64,000 nucleotides of DNA from Micractinium sp. NFX-FRZ (taxonomy: Eukaryota; Chlorophyta; Trebouxiophyceae; Chlorellales; Chlorellaceae). The notes below the pieces were generated by a model. The model had not been told where the DNA came from and made no database searches. It saw only the letters and a list, made by a program, of their open reading frames with translations. The position numbers and the translations under genes were made by a program. Shown here in pieces: positions 63,338 through 64,000 of the stretch. Location: assembly GCA_029339195.1 (NCBI GenBank), contig JAPTJF010000001.1, positions 434,001-498,000 of the forward strand. Reading direction: 5' to 3'. How positions within the stretch are numbered: position 1 is the stretch's first letter; each line of letters opens with the position of its first letter.

Positions 63338-64000
63338 TCAGTCGCGCCGCGTGCGCCGCCGGCGCGTGGCCGGGACAGGCGTGCCGCTGCTCTCATCATC
63401 ATCATCATCCGCTGCTGCCACCGCTGCTGCTCCTCCTGCTGCCACCGCACGCTGCTGCCGGGGCGCTGCGGCTGCCTGGGTGTCGGTCAGCTGGCGCACC
63501 GAGGACAGGGTCTGCTTGGCCACAAAAATCAGCCTGCACCGAAAATGTTGAGTACCGACATACAGTGTACGTTCAGACCACAGTGCACGCACAGAGAGAC
63601 GCAGGGAGGTGGACGCATCAGCAGGCAGCAGGCAGTAGGCAGCAGGGGAGGCAGCACCCATGTCACCAGTACCCACGTCCCGACAGCGGCTCTCACCAAA
63701 AGGCCAGCAGCGCCTGCAGCATCTTGTACTGCTGGGGGTCGGTAGTGCCCTCCATGATTCGAGTGATGATGATGCCGCCGCCGCTGGCTGCCACAATGCC
63801 GAGCGCCACGCGGCCGCGGTTTGAGTCGAAGGGGCTGCACGGGCAGGGTGGTGGCGGCGGCGGCGGGCGGCGGGGGGTGTGGCAGGGTATAGCCGGGGCG
63901 GATGCCGGGCGCGGCGATACTTCTTCGATATGCGAGCGGCATTGTAGTACACCAGCGGGATGAGCGCGGCAGTCTGGTTCAAGAGTGGCCTCCGCCACAG
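63338..64000 (-). CDS. unrecognised membrane-type protein, 3' end only (partial)
   Basis: Three exons: 63921..64000 (cut by the window edge), 63697..63834, 63338..63533; 137 residues visible, phases 2 and 2 close, GT-AG introns. Hydrophobic segments read QTAALIPLVYYNA, VALGIVAASGGGIIITRI and MLQALLAFWLIFVA, so it is probably a multi-pass membrane protein. Between the first two lies KKNPFDSNRGR. The tail has an Ala/Gln stretch, a run of five Asp, and a basic end ATRRRRTRRD. I do not recognise the family. Confidence 0.6.
   Translation of the reverse strand: MWRRPLLNQTAALIPLVYYNAARISKKYRRARHPPRLYPATPPAARRRRHHPARAAPSTQTAAAWRSALWQPAAAASSSLESWRALPTPSSTRCCRRCWPFGESRCRDVGTGDMGAASPAAYCLLPADASTSLRLSVRALWSERTLYVGTQHFRCRLIFVAKQTLSSVRQLTDTQAAAAPRQQRAVAAGGAAAVAAADDDDDESSGTPVPATRRRRTRRD

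Overview
The window looks like nuclear DNA of a green alga. It is GC-rich, has very dense short introns (about 100 across 14 gene models), no operons, long Ala/Gln/Pro-rich coding tracts, TGTAA motifs downstream of several stop codons, and plant-type proteins such as a plant-like complex I subunit and a Hyp-rich wall-type protein. A Chlorella-like trebouxiophyte is my inference; no marker here fixes the species. All exon boundaries were assembled by hand from splice sites, reading phase and protein-family fit, so small exons may be missing.

Layout, left to right: the end of a Cys-rich protein gene (+); an NDUFB8-like complex I subunit (-) head-to-head with a GT31/Fringe-like glycosyltransferase (+); a bL31-like, probably mitochondrial, ribosomal protein (+); a 20-exon ABCC transporter (-) and, upstream of it on the same strand, an STK16-like kinase (-). 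The kinase is head-to-head with a membrane-anchored ShKT-aldo/keto reductase fusion (+). Next come a tentative tiny Lys-rich protein (-), a secreted two-repeat plus knottin protein (+), a CCCH/RanBP2 zinc-finger RS protein (-), a Pro-rich protein with a C39-like peptidase domain (+), a class I histone deacetylase (-), a 2,713-residue two-SANT NCoR/POWERDRESS-like corepressor (+), and the 3' end of an unrecognised membrane-type protein (-). I saw no rRNA, tRNA, transposon or CRISPR array.

The strongest functional signal is the head-to-head pairing of the histone deacetylase and the NCoR/POWERDRESS-like corepressor. The animal (HDAC3-NCoR/SMRT) and plant (HDA9-POWERDRESS) counterparts of these proteins form one repressor complex, so here the two subunits would share a 1.2-kb intergenic region.

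The strongest structural signal is that many introns hold decayed tandem copies of the neighbouring exon boundary, usually 90-200 bp away. Some copies keep usable splice sites, and one is a complete in-frame extra exon in the deacetylase gene. In addition, about 8 of 99 modelled introns start with GC rather than GT, five of them in the ABCC gene alone.
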